Assembly: GCF_003479425.1 (NCBI RefSeq)
Contig: NZ_QUHC01000003.1
Location: 310,001-374,000, forward strand
Origin: Odoribacter sp. AF15-53
GTDB lineage: Bacteria > Bacteroidota > Bacteroidia > Bacteroidales > Marinifilaceae
DNA length: 64,000 bases
Reading direction: 5' to 3'
Part shown: piece after piece, positions 26,213 through 35,315 of the stretch
How the letters are laid out: each line of letters opens with the position of its first letter
How positions within the stretch are numbered: the first letter of the stretch is position 1
Notes under the pieces: model-generated
Database searches by the model: none
What the model saw: the letters and a program-made list of their open reading frames with translations, nothing else
What the model was told of the DNA's origin: nothing
Program-made: the position numbers and the translations under genes

Positions 26213-26294
26213 CAAACCGAACTAGATTCAAGTAATCACGACTAGAACATGAATAAAATGCCGTATCAGCAAAAATCTTCAAATTCTTTAAAAT

Positions 26295-26316
26295 CCCGCC
26301 CTCCCCCCGGGGCGGG
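26295..26316 (+). terminator. Leader hairpin 1 before locus 2 susC
   Basis: CCCGCCC (26295-26301) pairs with GGGCGGG (26310-26316) around an 8-nt loop. It is the first of three strong stems in 100 bp. It lacks a following T tract, so it is unlikely to terminate alone. Confidence 0.6.
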
Positions 26317-26340
26317 GTAAGATCTCACCCGAAACGAAGA

Positions 26341-26364
26341 AAGGGGGTGCTCGAACACCCCCTT
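26341..26364 (+). terminator. Leader hairpin 2 before locus 2 susC
   Basis: A perfect 9-bp stem, AAGGGGGTG (26341-26349) with CACCCCCTT (26356-26364), loop CTCGAA, followed by TTGTAAAA-like sequence. It is the strongest terminator or attenuator candidate of the three. Confidence 0.7.
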
Positions 26365-26374
26365 GTAAAAACAA

Positions 26375-26394
26375 GACAAGCGCGTGCGCTTGTC
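26375..26394 (+). promoter_or_regulatory. Leader hairpin 3 before locus 2 susC
   Basis: GACAAGCGC (26375-26383) and GCGCTTGTC (26386-26394) are exact complements. It ends 21 bp before the susC start codon and could mask translation initiation. Confidence 0.6.
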
Positions 26395-26415
26395 ACATAA
26401 CTTAAATACAAAAGT

Positions 26416-29400
26416 ATGAAAAAAATGGATTGTCAGCGCCAATTCATCCTGAATTCGCGTGTAGCTTGTATCATGTTTTTCGCGTTCCTCGTTCACGCTC
26501 CCCAAGGGGTAAAAAGCGAGGCTTTGCAATCGAATCAAGTAAAGCAAGATTCCATCGTGCAACATCTTGTAACAGGGAAGATCAAGGATAAAAAAGGGAT
26601 TCCCCTACCCGGTGTTACCGTTCGCCTGGACAGCACGCTAGCGGGGACATCCTCCGATAATAGTGGACATTACCGGATGTATCTCCCGGTAAATAGAGGA
26701 CGCCTGATTTTCTCTTTTATCGGGTACAAAACAAGAGCCATTTCCTTCACCCAGGTCGATACCCTACTGGATGTAACCCTGGAAGAGAACGTGTCGGAAC
26801 TCGATGAAGTGCAGGTAATCGCTTACGGGGAACAAACACGCCGTAATAGCGTCGGGGCCATGTCCCTCGTGAAAGCCGACGAGATCAAGGATATCCCCTC
26901 CCCCTCCATCAATAACCTCTTGCAAGGCCGGGCCGCGGGGGTGGACGTGACCAACATGACAGGGGCTCCCGGTGGTGGCGGGTCACCAATCGTTATCCGG
27001 GGATACAACTCGCTCGCCGCGGAGAACGGGCGTGTAACATCAGACCCGTTATGGGTCATTGACGGGGTTCCCATGTTCAGTTACACCTCCGGGCTCACCG
27101 GGCTAAACACGATTGCCGAGATTGACACCAAGGACATCGAGTCCATCCAGATATTAAAGGACGCGGCTTCCGCGGCGATCTACGGTTCCCGGGCGGCAAA
27201 CGGGGTGATCATCGTGACCACCAAAAAAGGACACCGGAATCAACCGCCCACGCTAGGGGTGAACATATCCCAGACCTGGGTTACCCGCCCCACCTTACCG
27301 GATCTCACCACGGGAAACGGGGAACGACGCCACAGGATGCAGGCCATGGAAAATTACCGGGAAGCCGTTCACGATGAAGAAACGAACCGGTACCGCCCCG
27401 TTCTATCCTATGAAGACTCGTATAAAAACGGCAAGGATTACAACTTGTTCTGGAATAAAGGCGTGGGACTGGATATCCCGATCGTGCAGGATAGCCTGAA
27501 CAAATTCTACAACAACTCCACGAACCTGTTCGACTATTATTTTCAAACCGGGAAAGTGACCGACGCGAACATCCAGATATCAGGAGGTTCCAGCAACATC
27601 ACGTATCATGTCGGGCTGGGATATTACACCGAGACGGGCGTGTTACGTAACACGGGATTCAACAGGATTAAACTCATAACCAACTTGTTCATCAAACCCT
27701 TCGACAGGGTTGAAAGTAACATCCGCTTCTACCTTGCCCGTACCGGACGGAACCGGGCGGGCAAGGGACATGATGCCCACACGTTCATCAACGTTAGAAA
27801 TGACCTGGAGACCATCCCGGACGAGTTGCTCTCGACCTCTACCCTGATGCCCGGGCCGGGAACGGCGGCTTTTGATGAATCCGTCCGGCGTTTCAACGAG
27901 ATAAAGGAGAAAAACGAGTCGTACAGGCTGAGAGCATCGTTTGACCTGGCCTACACGATCACGGACGGGCTTAAATTGAAATCGTCTCTAGCGGTCGATT
28001 TCTCCATGCAAGACCAAAATATATTCATGCCCCCCGCCCTGAACGTTGACAACAAAAGTTACTCGTCGGGGAATGACGAGATCAACATGATGTGGCTAAA
28101 TGAAAACCTGCTCTCGTGCAACAAGACCCTCGCGGACGGTCACACTCTTGACGTGCTTCTCGGCCTCTCCTTCCAGGGAGACATCGCCAAAAGCAAGGGC
28201 GGGTACGGCAAGGGGGCACCGAGTGATTTGATCCGGTACGTCACGTGGAGCGGCAGCGCGTATGACACGGAGAAAAAACAACAGCTAAAGGAATACACGT
28301 CCTCCCTCGAAAGAAGCACGATGGTCGGGATGTTTGGCCGTGTATCGTACAACTACAAGCAGAAGTATTTCGCGTCCGTCACGCTTCGAAGGGATGCCAG
28401 CTCAAAGTTCGGGGAAAACACCCGCTGGGGGACTTTCCCGTCATACGCTATCGCTTACACGTTTAGCGAGGAACCGTACATGGATTGGGCCCGTGATTTC
28501 ATGGATCACGGGAAAATCCGCCTCAGTTACGGGAAATCCGGGAAACAGTTCGAACACCCGTACCTCGCCTTCGGGGTATTAGCCCCCGGCACCATCCCTT
28601 TCCACGGGAATCAAACGATATCCCCTTTCTGGAATGACGGCCTGTTAAACCCGAAATTAAGCTGGGAAGAAACCCGCCAGTTTGACGCGGGGCTGGACCT
28701 CGATTTCTTCAACAACAGGCTGGGGGTCGTGCTTGATTACTACTACCGGTACACCGATAAACTATTGACGCTCGTTAGCTTGCCGGGAGATTACAACGCG
28801 TACGTCGCGCAATGGCAAAACGCTTACGCGATCTCGAATCAAGGGCTTGAACTACAAATCAAGGCGGATTTAATTCAATCTGAAAAACTGCACTGGGATA
28901 TCAATTTCAATATCGCCCGCAACTGGAACAGGCTTGAAAAAAGTAACAACGGGATGGATTTCGTGAACCGGGTAAGCGCTCATAACCTGAATATCATCGG
29001 GAAACCCCTGAACGGTATTTACGTCTATAACGATCAAGGCTACTACAACTCGCGAGACGAGATCCCGTCCTATTATATAGATGGCAAACAAAGGTATCTA
29101 TCCCCCCCGGGAAACCAGATTTACACGCCCGGGGACCGGAGGATACAAGATGTAGACGGGAATGGCCGGATCGCGACCAGCGTGCCGCTTCTAGAAGACC
29201 GTGTATACGGGGGATCTCCCCTCCCGCTCGCTTTCGGCGGGATCGCGACTTCTCTTGAATGGAAGAACCTCGATTTAAACCTGCTCTTCTCGTACAAGCT
29301 GGGAAGACACGTTTTAAACGCGGGAAGAGGCGCTTCGGTGGGCACCACGTTAAAAGCTAACACGAGTGAAATGATGACCCCGATACTGGCCGATCTTGAC

Positions 29401-29736
29401 AAGATTTCCTTCTGGCAGAAACCGGGAGACGATACCGATTTCCCGGTCAACGAGCTGGATAACGGAAAGAATAATTTCGCCACGAATTTGAAAAGCAACA
29501 TTGAAAAAATCAACTACTTGAAACTGAAAAGTATCTCTATAGGCTACACGCTACCCGTGTTCCCGAAACAATCGAAACATCACGCCCGTGTATTCATGTC
29601 CGTCGAGAACGTGTTTACCATCACCAATTCCTCAAGTCCCGATCCGGAATCAATAGACATCGTGACCGGGATTGACTCGAACAATAATTACCCGCTGGCA
29701 ACAAGATTCACGCTAGGGTTAACTTTAAATTTATAA
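26416..29736 (+). CDS. SusC/RagA-family TonB-linked outer membrane transporter, no STN (locus 2)
   Basis: A 1106-residue TonB-dependent transporter. After a signal segment (about 1-36) a CarboxypepD_reg-like domain begins directly (VTGKIKDKKGIPLPGVTVRL near 55), then the plug with GRAAGVDVTNMTGAPGGGGS and LKDAASAAIYGSRAANGVII near 250, then the barrel. No STN domain is present, and no sigma/FecR genes are linked, unlike the other three loci. Codon use is markedly GC-rich (many ACC, GGG, CCC, CGG), unlike the AT-leaning genes on both sides, which suggests acquisition from another genome. The susD gene follows after 4 bp. Confidence 0.95.
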   Translation: MKKMDCQRQFILNSRVACIMFFAFLVHAPQGVKSEALQSNQVKQDSIVQHLVTGKIKDKKGIPLPGVTVRLDSTLAGTSSDNSGHYRMYLPVNRGRLIFSFIGYKTRAISFTQVDTLLDVTLEENVSELDEVQVIAYGEQTRRNSVGAMSLVKADEIKDIPSPSINNLLQGRAAGVDVTNMTGAPGGGGSPIVIRGYNSLAAENGRVTSDPLWVIDGVPMFSYTSGLTGLNTIAEIDTKDIESIQILKDAASAAIYGSRAANGVIIVTTKKGHRNQPPTLGVNISQTWVTRPTLPDLTTGNGERRHRMQAMENYREAVHDEETNRYRPVLSYEDSYKNGKDYNLFWNKGVGLDIPIVQDSLNKFYNNSTNLFDYYFQTGKVTDANIQISGGSSNITYHVGLGYYTETGVLRNTGFNRIKLITNLFIKPFDRVESNIRFYLARTGRNRAGKGHDAHTFINVRNDLETIPDELLSTSTLMPGPGTAAFDESVRRFNEIKEKNESYRLRASFDLAYTITDGLKLKSSLAVDFSMQDQNIFMPPALNVDNKSYSSGNDEINMMWLNENLLSCNKTLADGHTLDVLLGLSFQGDIAKSKGGYGKGAPSDLIRYVTWSGSAYDTEKKQQLKEYTSSLERSTMVGMFGRVSYNYKQKYFASVTLRRDASSKFGENTRWGTFPSYAIAYTFSEEPYMDWARDFMDHGKIRLSYGKSGKQFEHPYLAFGVLAPGTIPFHGNQTISPFWNDGLLNPKLSWEETRQFDAGLDLDFFNNRLGVVLDYYYRYTDKLLTLVSLPGDYNAYVAQWQNAYAISNQGLELQIKADLIQSEKLHWDINFNIARNWNRLEKSNNGMDFVNRVSAHNLNIIGKPLNGIYVYNDQGYYNSRDEIPSYYIDGKQRYLSPPGNQIYTPGDRRIQDVDGNGRIATSVPLLEDRVYGGSPLPLAFGGIATSLEWKNLDLNLLFSYKLGRHVLNAGRGASVGTTLKANTSEMMTPILADLDKISFWQKPGDDTDFPVNELDNGKNNFATNLKSNIEKINYLKLKSISIGYTLPVFPKQSKHHARVFMSVENVFTITNSSSPDPESIDIVTGIDSNNNYPLATRFTLGLTLNL

Positions 29737-29740
29737 TCAC

Positions 29741-31267
29741 ATGAAAAAACTGCTATACATCATATTGCTGTTGTTCCCGCTGGCAAGTTGCGATGACTTG
29801 TTCAAGGACTTCTTGACCGAGGAACCCGAAACACTCGTCACGAACACGAACTTCTGGAAAACGGAAAAAGACGTTGAATCCGCCATGAACGAGCTTCATT
29901 CCATGTTCAGGGAATGGGCCGGAAGTGTCACCGTGCGGCTTTACCGGGACCGGGGACTTCAATTCGATTACCTGGGATTAACCTGGAGAAATATCTCGGA
30001 CAACGAACTGCAGAAAGACATGAATATAAATTCTCTCACCCTCAACTGGCTCGACGAGTACCGGACGATCGGGTTGTGCAATTTCATTTTAGGCAATATT
30101 CACCGGGCGAAAATACCCGGGGAACGGGCGAATTATTACAAGGGACAAGCCCTGACACTCCGGGCTTACGTGTACTTTTACATCTCACGCACGTGGGGCG
30201 ATGCCGTGCTGATCACGTCCGAGGGGGATGTCGGCGAGAAAGCCGTGACCCCGTGGCGGGATATCATGAAAGTCGTGATTGATGACCTCCTTGAAGCCAC
30301 GAGATTATTACCCCCGGTGAATGAAATGAAAGATGCCAACGGGGCAACGGTTACAAGCAAACAAATACCTTCAAGGGGTACCGCTTACGCCATCCTCGCT
30401 CACGCTTACGCCTGGTTGGCGGGATACGGGGAAGAGCCGGAATATTACCAAAAAGGTATCGACGCCGCTACCGAGGTCATCCGATCCAGTGACTATTCTC
30501 TAGTTAGTGATCCCCGGGAGGTCTGCGAGATCGTGTTACCCGGGAACAGCCGGGAAGGCATTTTTGAAATAGACTTCGTGGACCCGGAAGCGTTCAACAG
30601 GTCCGGGAATAGCCTGGCCGGGGGTACCCAGAAATGGCCCCCGGACCCGACCGCGGGACACTCGACAAGGAGAACATTACTCCGTTTAAACAACGAGAGT
30701 GTCATGGCCATGTACCCGGATGTACACGACAAGAGACGGGAAGAATACTTCTACAAACTTGACTCCATGGCACAAGTGAAGACCTCGACCACGCAAGGGG
30801 CCGCGTATATCTACAAGTTCAGGAAACCGCTCCTTCACGAGAGTGGTAGCCAGATAGGCAAACTCCGGGGATATGACTTGAACGAGATACTCATCCGTCT
30901 CGCGGATATATACCTGCTCCGGGCCGAAATGCGGGCGAAATCCAATGATGTACCGGGAGCCATAACCGATTTAAACGTGATCAGGAAACGAGCCGGGGCA
31001 AGGGAATACACCCCGGACGAGAACCTGGAAGAGGCCATCGCCCAAGAGAGGGACAAGGAGTTATTCCTCGAAGGTATATGCACGAGATACTTTGACATTA
31101 TCCGTAACAGGACTTTCCGTGAAAAACTCAGGGGTAAGTTCAAAACTCTCTCCGATCAGGACGTGAAGGACGGGGCGTTATTCTTCCCGGTCTCTTTTTA
31201 CGCGTTCCAGAACAACACTAAAATGACACAGAATATTTACTGGAAAAGAAATGGATTTTCAATTTAA
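29741..31267 (+). CDS. SusD/RagB-family outer membrane lipoprotein (locus 2)
   Basis: A 508-residue lipoprotein, signal LLFPLASCDDLF with the cysteine near residue 17. SusD features include ALTLRAYVYFYISRTWGDAV near 135, EILIRLADIYLLRAEMRAKS near 385 and the C-terminal RDKELFLEGICTRYFDIIRN near 438. It pairs with the SusC encoded 4 bp upstream. It has the same GC-rich codon use. The ligand is unknown; the fasciclin partner downstream does not identify it. Confidence 0.95.
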   Translation: MKKLLYIILLLFPLASCDDLFKDFLTEEPETLVTNTNFWKTEKDVESAMNELHSMFREWAGSVTVRLYRDRGLQFDYLGLTWRNISDNELQKDMNINSLTLNWLDEYRTIGLCNFILGNIHRAKIPGERANYYKGQALTLRAYVYFYISRTWGDAVLITSEGDVGEKAVTPWRDIMKVVIDDLLEATRLLPPVNEMKDANGATVTSKQIPSRGTAYAILAHAYAWLAGYGEEPEYYQKGIDAATEVIRSSDYSLVSDPREVCEIVLPGNSREGIFEIDFVDPEAFNRSGNSLAGGTQKWPPDPTAGHSTRRTLLRLNNESVMAMYPDVHDKRREEYFYKLDSMAQVKTSTTQGAAYIYKFRKPLLHESGSQIGKLRGYDLNEILIRLADIYLLRAEMRAKSNDVPGAITDLNVIRKRAGAREYTPDENLEEAIAQERDKELFLEGICTRYFDIIRNRTFREKLRGKFKTLSDQDVKDGALFFPVSFYAFQNNTKMTQNIYWKRNGFSI

Positions 31268-31278
31268 ACCATACAATC

Positions 31279-31893
31279 ATGAAATCAATACTATTCATAT
31301 TCATTACCATCGTCCTTCTCGCTAGCTGCGAGAAAGATTACCGGCATGATACCGGGCTGGCGGACGGTTATCACGATTGCTCGATGATGGACTACCTGAG
31401 AAGCGATCACAACAACTGGGACTCGATCGTTGTCGCGATAGAACACGCGGGATTAACAAGCATCTTCGAGGGCACGAACCCGGGGTATAAAGAAATCACC
31501 TTCTTCGGCCCCACGAACACGAGTATCCGGAAATTCTTTCTCGAACAGACCGGGGAAACAACCTACCAATCTATCCGGGAAATGCCCGTGGAGCTAGTCA
31601 GGGACATGATCCTCGCTTACCTGGTTGAAGGGAAAAAGATGAAAGAATCTTTTGATCACGAGATAAAAGGAACCCTCACGGGGGGAACAGAGGTGTATTC
31701 CCTGAACAACATCAAACTCCGGGTATACCGGACACGAACCGAGTTCAACGGGATTCCCGATATCGGCCCGGAAGAACTAAAAATCCACGCGATAACCAGT
31801 GGTCAAATGGCAACGATCGCCTCGGCCGATATCGAGACAAACAACGGGGTGGTACACTCCCTCGCGAATAAATTCACATGGGTTGAACTATAA
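31279..31893 (+). CDS. Fasciclin-domain lipoprotein (locus 2)
   Basis: A 204-residue lipoprotein (VLLASCEKDY, cysteine near 16). A single fasciclin/FAS1-type domain is indicated by ITFFGPTNTSIRKFFLEQ near 75, RDMILAYLVEGKKM near 112 and the closing NNGVVHSLANKFTWVEL. FAS1 domains mediate adhesion or protein contacts. Such genes often accompany certain SusC/SusD pairs and the products are probably surface-exposed. It starts 11 bp after susD and belongs to the same operon. Confidence 0.85.
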   Translation: MKSILFIFITIVLLASCEKDYRHDTGLADGYHDCSMMDYLRSDHNNWDSIVVAIEHAGLTSIFEGTNPGYKEITFFGPTNTSIRKFFLEQTGETTYQSIREMPVELVRDMILAYLVEGKKMKESFDHEIKGTLTGGTEVYSLNNIKLRVYRTRTEFNGIPDIGPEELKIHAITSGQMATIASADIETNNGVVHSLANKFTWVEL

Positions 31894-31894
31894 A

Positions 31895-32326
31895 ATGAAT
31901 CGTATGAAATACACCTGGATTATTACACTACTCACGACTTTAATGTATTGTGGGTGCGATGACGTGAAAGTCGGCTACTTGTTTACTCAAAACGCGAAAT
32001 ACACCCCGGATTCTGTCGTGTTCAAGGCGAATCTCGACGAGGCAAACCCGGATGATGCCCACCGGAAGAAGTTCGAGATACCCTGGCAGAGCCAACCCGT
32101 TGAAGGCATACAAGGGACAAACCCGATTCATTACACGATTGAAAGAATTTACCCGGATAACGACAACCCGGAAATTCTAAACCAGTTTTCCACGGTTCAA
32201 AAAGGTGTCATTCAATTGCCCTGGAACCACACCGTACCCCAAGGTAAATACATCGTATCCTTGCGGGTCAGTAACGAGGGATATACCGTCGTGCTGGATT
32301 CGGTACTTACGGTGATTGTTAGGTAG
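31895..32326 (+). CDS. Hypothetical lipoprotein closing locus 2
   Basis: A 143-residue lipoprotein starting at the ATG at 31895, 1 bp after the fasciclin stop (MNRMKYTWIITLLTTLMYCG, then CDDVKVGY with the lipobox). A longer frame from 31799 overlaps the fasciclin gene and lacks a signal, so it is rejected. The body has beta-sandwich character (GKYIVSLRVSNEGYTVVLDS). It resembles small partner lipoproteins of SusC/SusD loci (DUF4843-like in context), but I cannot assign a family. Confidence 0.7.
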   Translation: MNRMKYTWIITLLTTLMYCGCDDVKVGYLFTQNAKYTPDSVVFKANLDEANPDDAHRKKFEIPWQSQPVEGIQGTNPIHYTIERIYPDNDNPEILNQFSTVQKGVIQLPWNHTVPQGKYIVSLRVSNEGYTVVLDSVLTVIVR

Positions 32327-32352
32327 AGTATAATAGCTTGAATTTTTAGTAA

Positions 32353-32397
32353 AAACGATATTGTGGAGTGCATTATTGCAACCCCACAATATCGTTT
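32353..32397. terminator. Bidirectional terminator between locus 2 and the fimbrial genes
   Basis: AAACGATATTGTGG (32353-32366) pairs perfectly with CCACAATATCGTTT (32384-32397) around a 17-nt loop. A- and T-rich flanks on both sides suit use by both converging operons. Confidence 0.85.
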
Positions 32398-32435
32398 AAA
32401 AATCTTTTGACTATTTTGTTTTTGATATTAATATA

Positions 32436-33332
32436 TCATTGTACGTTTGTATTATTACTGTTATCTTCTGTCCATTGCCCTATCGTTGCGGTAGATGAAA
32501 TTTCTTTTTGTGTAAATGTCAGTGTGATTACATGTGCTGTGCTTGCTGCTGTGGTTAGATTTACTGCAACATCAGTGAATACAGTTGCATCTGATAAAGT
32601 TATATCTAACTTGATTGCGCTAGCTCCAACTTCAACCATTATAACATCATCAACTGCAGTGGCTTCTTCTATAGCATATGTCTTTCCTGTGAATGCATCT
32701 AAATCTGTTGCGGCTGAAGCGTATGTTATAGTTCCATCTGCTATTGCCATGCTTGCTGGTAGTTTTGTTCCTTTAACCTTAATTGAGGTAATGGTAGCAT
32801 CTCCTGTGTAGCCAGTTCCTTTTACAAATTTGAATTTTAACTGGGAAAGTTTATGGCTAAAAGAAGGTTTTAGGGCTTCGGTTGTTGATTTATTTCCATT
32901 AACAACGGGTGCATACATGATATCTTGTTGCCCCGTGAGTCCCGTGAATGTTACAACTCCATTGGCTAATGTCGCTCCTGTTCCTGGGTGATAGCCTATT
33001 AAATAAGTATTTTTTGTTTTGTCAATGTTGTAATATTGGGAGGGTGTGAATGTGATAGCTCCATTTGTTGCAGCAATTTTAGCATCTATGGATTGAACTG
33101 TTGCAATTGTCCAGTCTGATGGAATTGCAGTTTCATCTGCTCTTACAAATACGACATCATCTACAGCACTTTGGGGAGTAATGGCTCCACTACTTCTGGC
33201 AATAGTGTTTACTTCAATTCCTGCATTCAATTTAATTTCCACCGGAGCATTCGGATCGAGGTCTTCTACTGAGGATTTTGTACAACTTGTCATAGCTGCT
33301 ATGGCAAGGACGGATAGAATAAGTTTTTTCAT
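32436..33332 (-). CDS. Fimbrillin family lipoprotein
   Basis: A 298-residue lipoprotein (LAIAAMTSCTKSSVED, cysteine near 17). The two-part beta-sandwich with YLIGYHPGTGATLANGVVTF near 110, QQDIMYAPVV near 134, SFSHKLSQLKFKFVKGTGY near 158 and the closing ITLTFTQKEI is typical of Mfa-like/fimbrillin proteins, which assemble type V pili on the surface. It is last in a run of three related genes; the 43-bp spacing suggests one operon. Confidence 0.88.
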   Translation of the reverse strand: MKKLILSVLAIAAMTSCTKSSVEDLDPNAPVEIKLNAGIEVNTIARSSGAITPQSAVDDVVFVRADETAIPSDWTIATVQSIDAKIAATNGAITFTPSQYYNIDKTKNTYLIGYHPGTGATLANGVVTFTGLTGQQDIMYAPVVNGNKSTTEALKPSFSHKLSQLKFKFVKGTGYTGDATITSIKVKGTKLPASMAIADGTITYASAATDLDAFTGKTYAIEEATAVDDVIMVEVGASAIKLDITLSDATVFTDVAVNLTTAASTAHVITLTFTQKEISSTATIGQWTEDNSNNTNVQ

Positions 33333-33375
33333 GACGTAAAATTTAAGTGATTATTTTTTTAATTTGTTTCAATGT

Positions 33376-34278
33376 TTATAGTGTGACAGATCCCGAGGCA
33401 GTTCCTTCTTGCCAGGGGGTGACTGTTGCGCTTATACTGATGTTTTTGTCGTTGAATGTTAAGGTGACGGAGTATGCTTTTCCCGGCATGTAATCGGTAT
33501 CGTCGGTGGTGGCGGATACTTGGAATGTTTGTTCCTGGGTGCCATTATTGGTAACGATGGTGAGGGGAAGAGTGTTTCCTGTCACGGGTGCGATCATCAC
33601 CGCTGTACCAACCTGTTTCGGGGTGGTGGAGAGGGTTTGATCCGTGATTGACGGGATTACGAGGGATGCTGACGAGGAATAGGTGATGGTTCCTGTTCCC
33701 ACGTGGAGCGACTTCGGTAATCGGGCGTTATCGATCGTGATGGATTGAAGTTTCTGGGCATCATCCCAACCACTGCTTTTGGCTACGATAAATTTGAATT
33801 GCGTGAGTAGATGGTTGAATGTGAGTGGTTGTTTGATCTTGTTCCCGAGGGAGCCTGATATCGTCTTGGCGTACATAACGTCGACTTCTCCTTGCAGGGA
33901 ACTAATCGGGATGATTGCTTCAGAGGGAATCCCTTGGGGATACCATGCCGTGATAAAGGTTTTAACGGAATTATCCGTGTTATATTGTGGATTTTCTTGT
34001 AGAGTCAAGTTGTTTGTAGATCCGATGGTAATTGTTGTGGGAGCGCTTACCCATGTCGGGGTACTCGTGTAGTCGGGGGTGGATGATGCGGATTCCCATC
34101 CGGCAACCGTCGCATCAAAAGAACCTTCCGTGATGGCGGCTTTTGAATGAAGGGTGGTAACCCCGGCATTCAGGCGGATGGTGCGATCGTTCGTGTCATC
34201 ATCTCCTTTTTCTCCTTCACAACAGATTGTCAGGGGGAGGATAGAGAGTAATATTATGATTGTCAAGTTCGTTTTCAT
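33376..34278 (-). CDS. Fimbrillin family lipoprotein
   Basis: A 300-residue relative of the next gene, with signal LPLTICCEGEKGDD and matching motifs FITAWYPQG, GEVDVMYAKTISG, LTFNHLLTQFKFIVAKSSG and YSVTLTFNDKNI. The two fimbrillins differ clearly in sequence, so one may be the shaft and the other a tip or minor subunit. It lies in the middle of the three-gene fimbrial operon. Confidence 0.88.
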   Translation of the reverse strand: MKTNLTIIILLSILPLTICCEGEKGDDDTNDRTIRLNAGVTTLHSKAAITEGSFDATVAGWESASSTPDYTSTPTWVSAPTTITIGSTNNLTLQENPQYNTDNSVKTFITAWYPQGIPSEAIIPISSLQGEVDVMYAKTISGSLGNKIKQPLTFNHLLTQFKFIVAKSSGWDDAQKLQSITIDNARLPKSLHVGTGTITYSSSASLVIPSITDQTLSTTPKQVGTAVMIAPVTGNTLPLTIVTNNGTQEQTFQVSATTDDTDYMPGKAYSVTLTFNDKNISISATVTPWQEGTASGSVTL

Positions 34279-34310
34279 TTTGTTATTGGTTTTTGTTTAG
34301 AGTATTAAAG

Positions 34311-35171
34311 TTATTTGTTGATTGAAGCGGATGCTGTTCCCAGTTTCCAACTGGTGATGATTGCCATGAGTCCCATGTCTTTTAACTCGATGGTCGCTTC
34401 ATTCTTGTTGTTGTCTGTTATTTGTTTGATGACTTCGGATATGTCGGCTGTCACGGTTCTTTGCGTGTCATCTTTATAAGTAGCGTTAATTTCAACCACG
34501 GTTTGTGGGGTCTGCGACGGGGGAGTATCTGCCGCAACAGGGGTGGAGCCGAATGTCGTGCAACTGATCGAAACATTCCCGTCGGTCCGGATGTCGGATT
34601 GCATTTCGACATCCGCAATCGTTTCGGTGGTTATGGGGCGTCCGTCAGAAAGACTGATGGATTGGGCGATACCTTTTAATCGTGCGGATACGTTTTTTAT
34701 ATCCCCGTCTTGCGACAGGTTGATGTTAGCCACGATTTTTTTGACGTACGATTTTATTTTGACTTGGCTTTGGATCGGGTTTTGCGCATCCACGGTAATC
34801 TCGTCGATGGAGCATCCGTAAAGCATGTCCGGTTGTCCAAGTGTTTGGGCCGATTTTGCGGTGGGGGCCACTGAAGCTTCGGCAAGTTCGTACTTGTCTA
34901 GGTGTTTGAACAGGATGTTCCGGGTGTCATTATTAAAAAGTAGTACTTTGTATTTACCTTCCGGTAGACGGTAAGAGCATCCGTCGGCTTGCGTGTCGAG
35001 TTGTATGGGAGTACCCTCGGGTTCGGGATAAAATATAAATATCATTCCGGCGGATATTGGTAGGTCTCCCCAATCCGTAGCAATCGAGACGGACCCACAA
35101 AGAGTCTTTTTCTCTTTCACGCATGAAAAGGAAAAAATGATGAATACCGAAATGAATATTTGTTTTTTCAT
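34311..35171 (-). CDS. FimB/Mfa2- or DUF5119-type fimbrial anchor lipoprotein
   Basis: A 286-residue lipoprotein (IIFSFSCVKEKKTLCGSVSI, cysteine near 17). The N-terminal beta strands (VSIATDWGDLPISAGMIFIF) followed by GKYKVLLFNN and a central VKSYVKKIVANINLSQ-like region resemble the DUF5119/FimB-Mfa2 group, which anchors or starts fimbriae. It is the first gene of the operon. The upstream region carries an inverted repeat at 35174-35220. Confidence 0.72.
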   Translation of the reverse strand: MKKQIFISVFIIFSFSCVKEKKTLCGSVSIATDWGDLPISAGMIFIFYPEPEGTPIQLDTQADGCSYRLPEGKYKVLLFNNDTRNILFKHLDKYELAEASVAPTAKSAQTLGQPDMLYGCSIDEITVDAQNPIQSQVKIKSYVKKIVANINLSQDGDIKNVSARLKGIAQSISLSDGRPITTETIADVEMQSDIRTDGNVSISCTTFGSTPVAADTPPSQTPQTVVEINATYKDDTQRTVTADISEVIKQITDNNKNEATIELKDMGLMAIITSWKLGTASASINK

Positions 35172-35173
35172 AT

Positions 35174-35220
35174 CAAAACACGTGGGTTCATAAATGTTTT
35201 ATGCAAACATCCGTGTTTTG
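35174..35220. promoter_or_regulatory. Inverted repeat upstream of the fimbrial operon
   Basis: CAAAACACG (35174-35182) and CGTGTTTTG (35212-35220) are exact complements 29 bp apart, with a smaller palindrome (ATGTTT-TATGC-AAACAT) between them. It begins 2 bp before the start codon of the first fimbrial gene, so it may be a leader hairpin or an operator. The AraC-type gene ends 96 bp further upstream. Confidence 0.55.
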
Positions 35221-35315
35221 TCAGAAATGTTGTGAGGAATAGATATAAAAGTGAATTTTTTTACAAATTCGGAAGCGTTTTTGTCAAATTCGAAGTTTTT
35301 TACGTATTCATAACT

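Noticed and set aside
25849..26235. A 128-codon ORF in a second frame over the 158-aa gene
   Set aside because: Arg/Glu-rich shadow frame with an internal start; the frame beginning at 25736 has the better start context and composition.
31799..31894. Longer N-terminus of the last locus 2 lipoprotein
   Set aside because: It overlaps the fasciclin gene and hides the signal peptide; the ATG at 31895 directly after the stop of that gene is the natural start.
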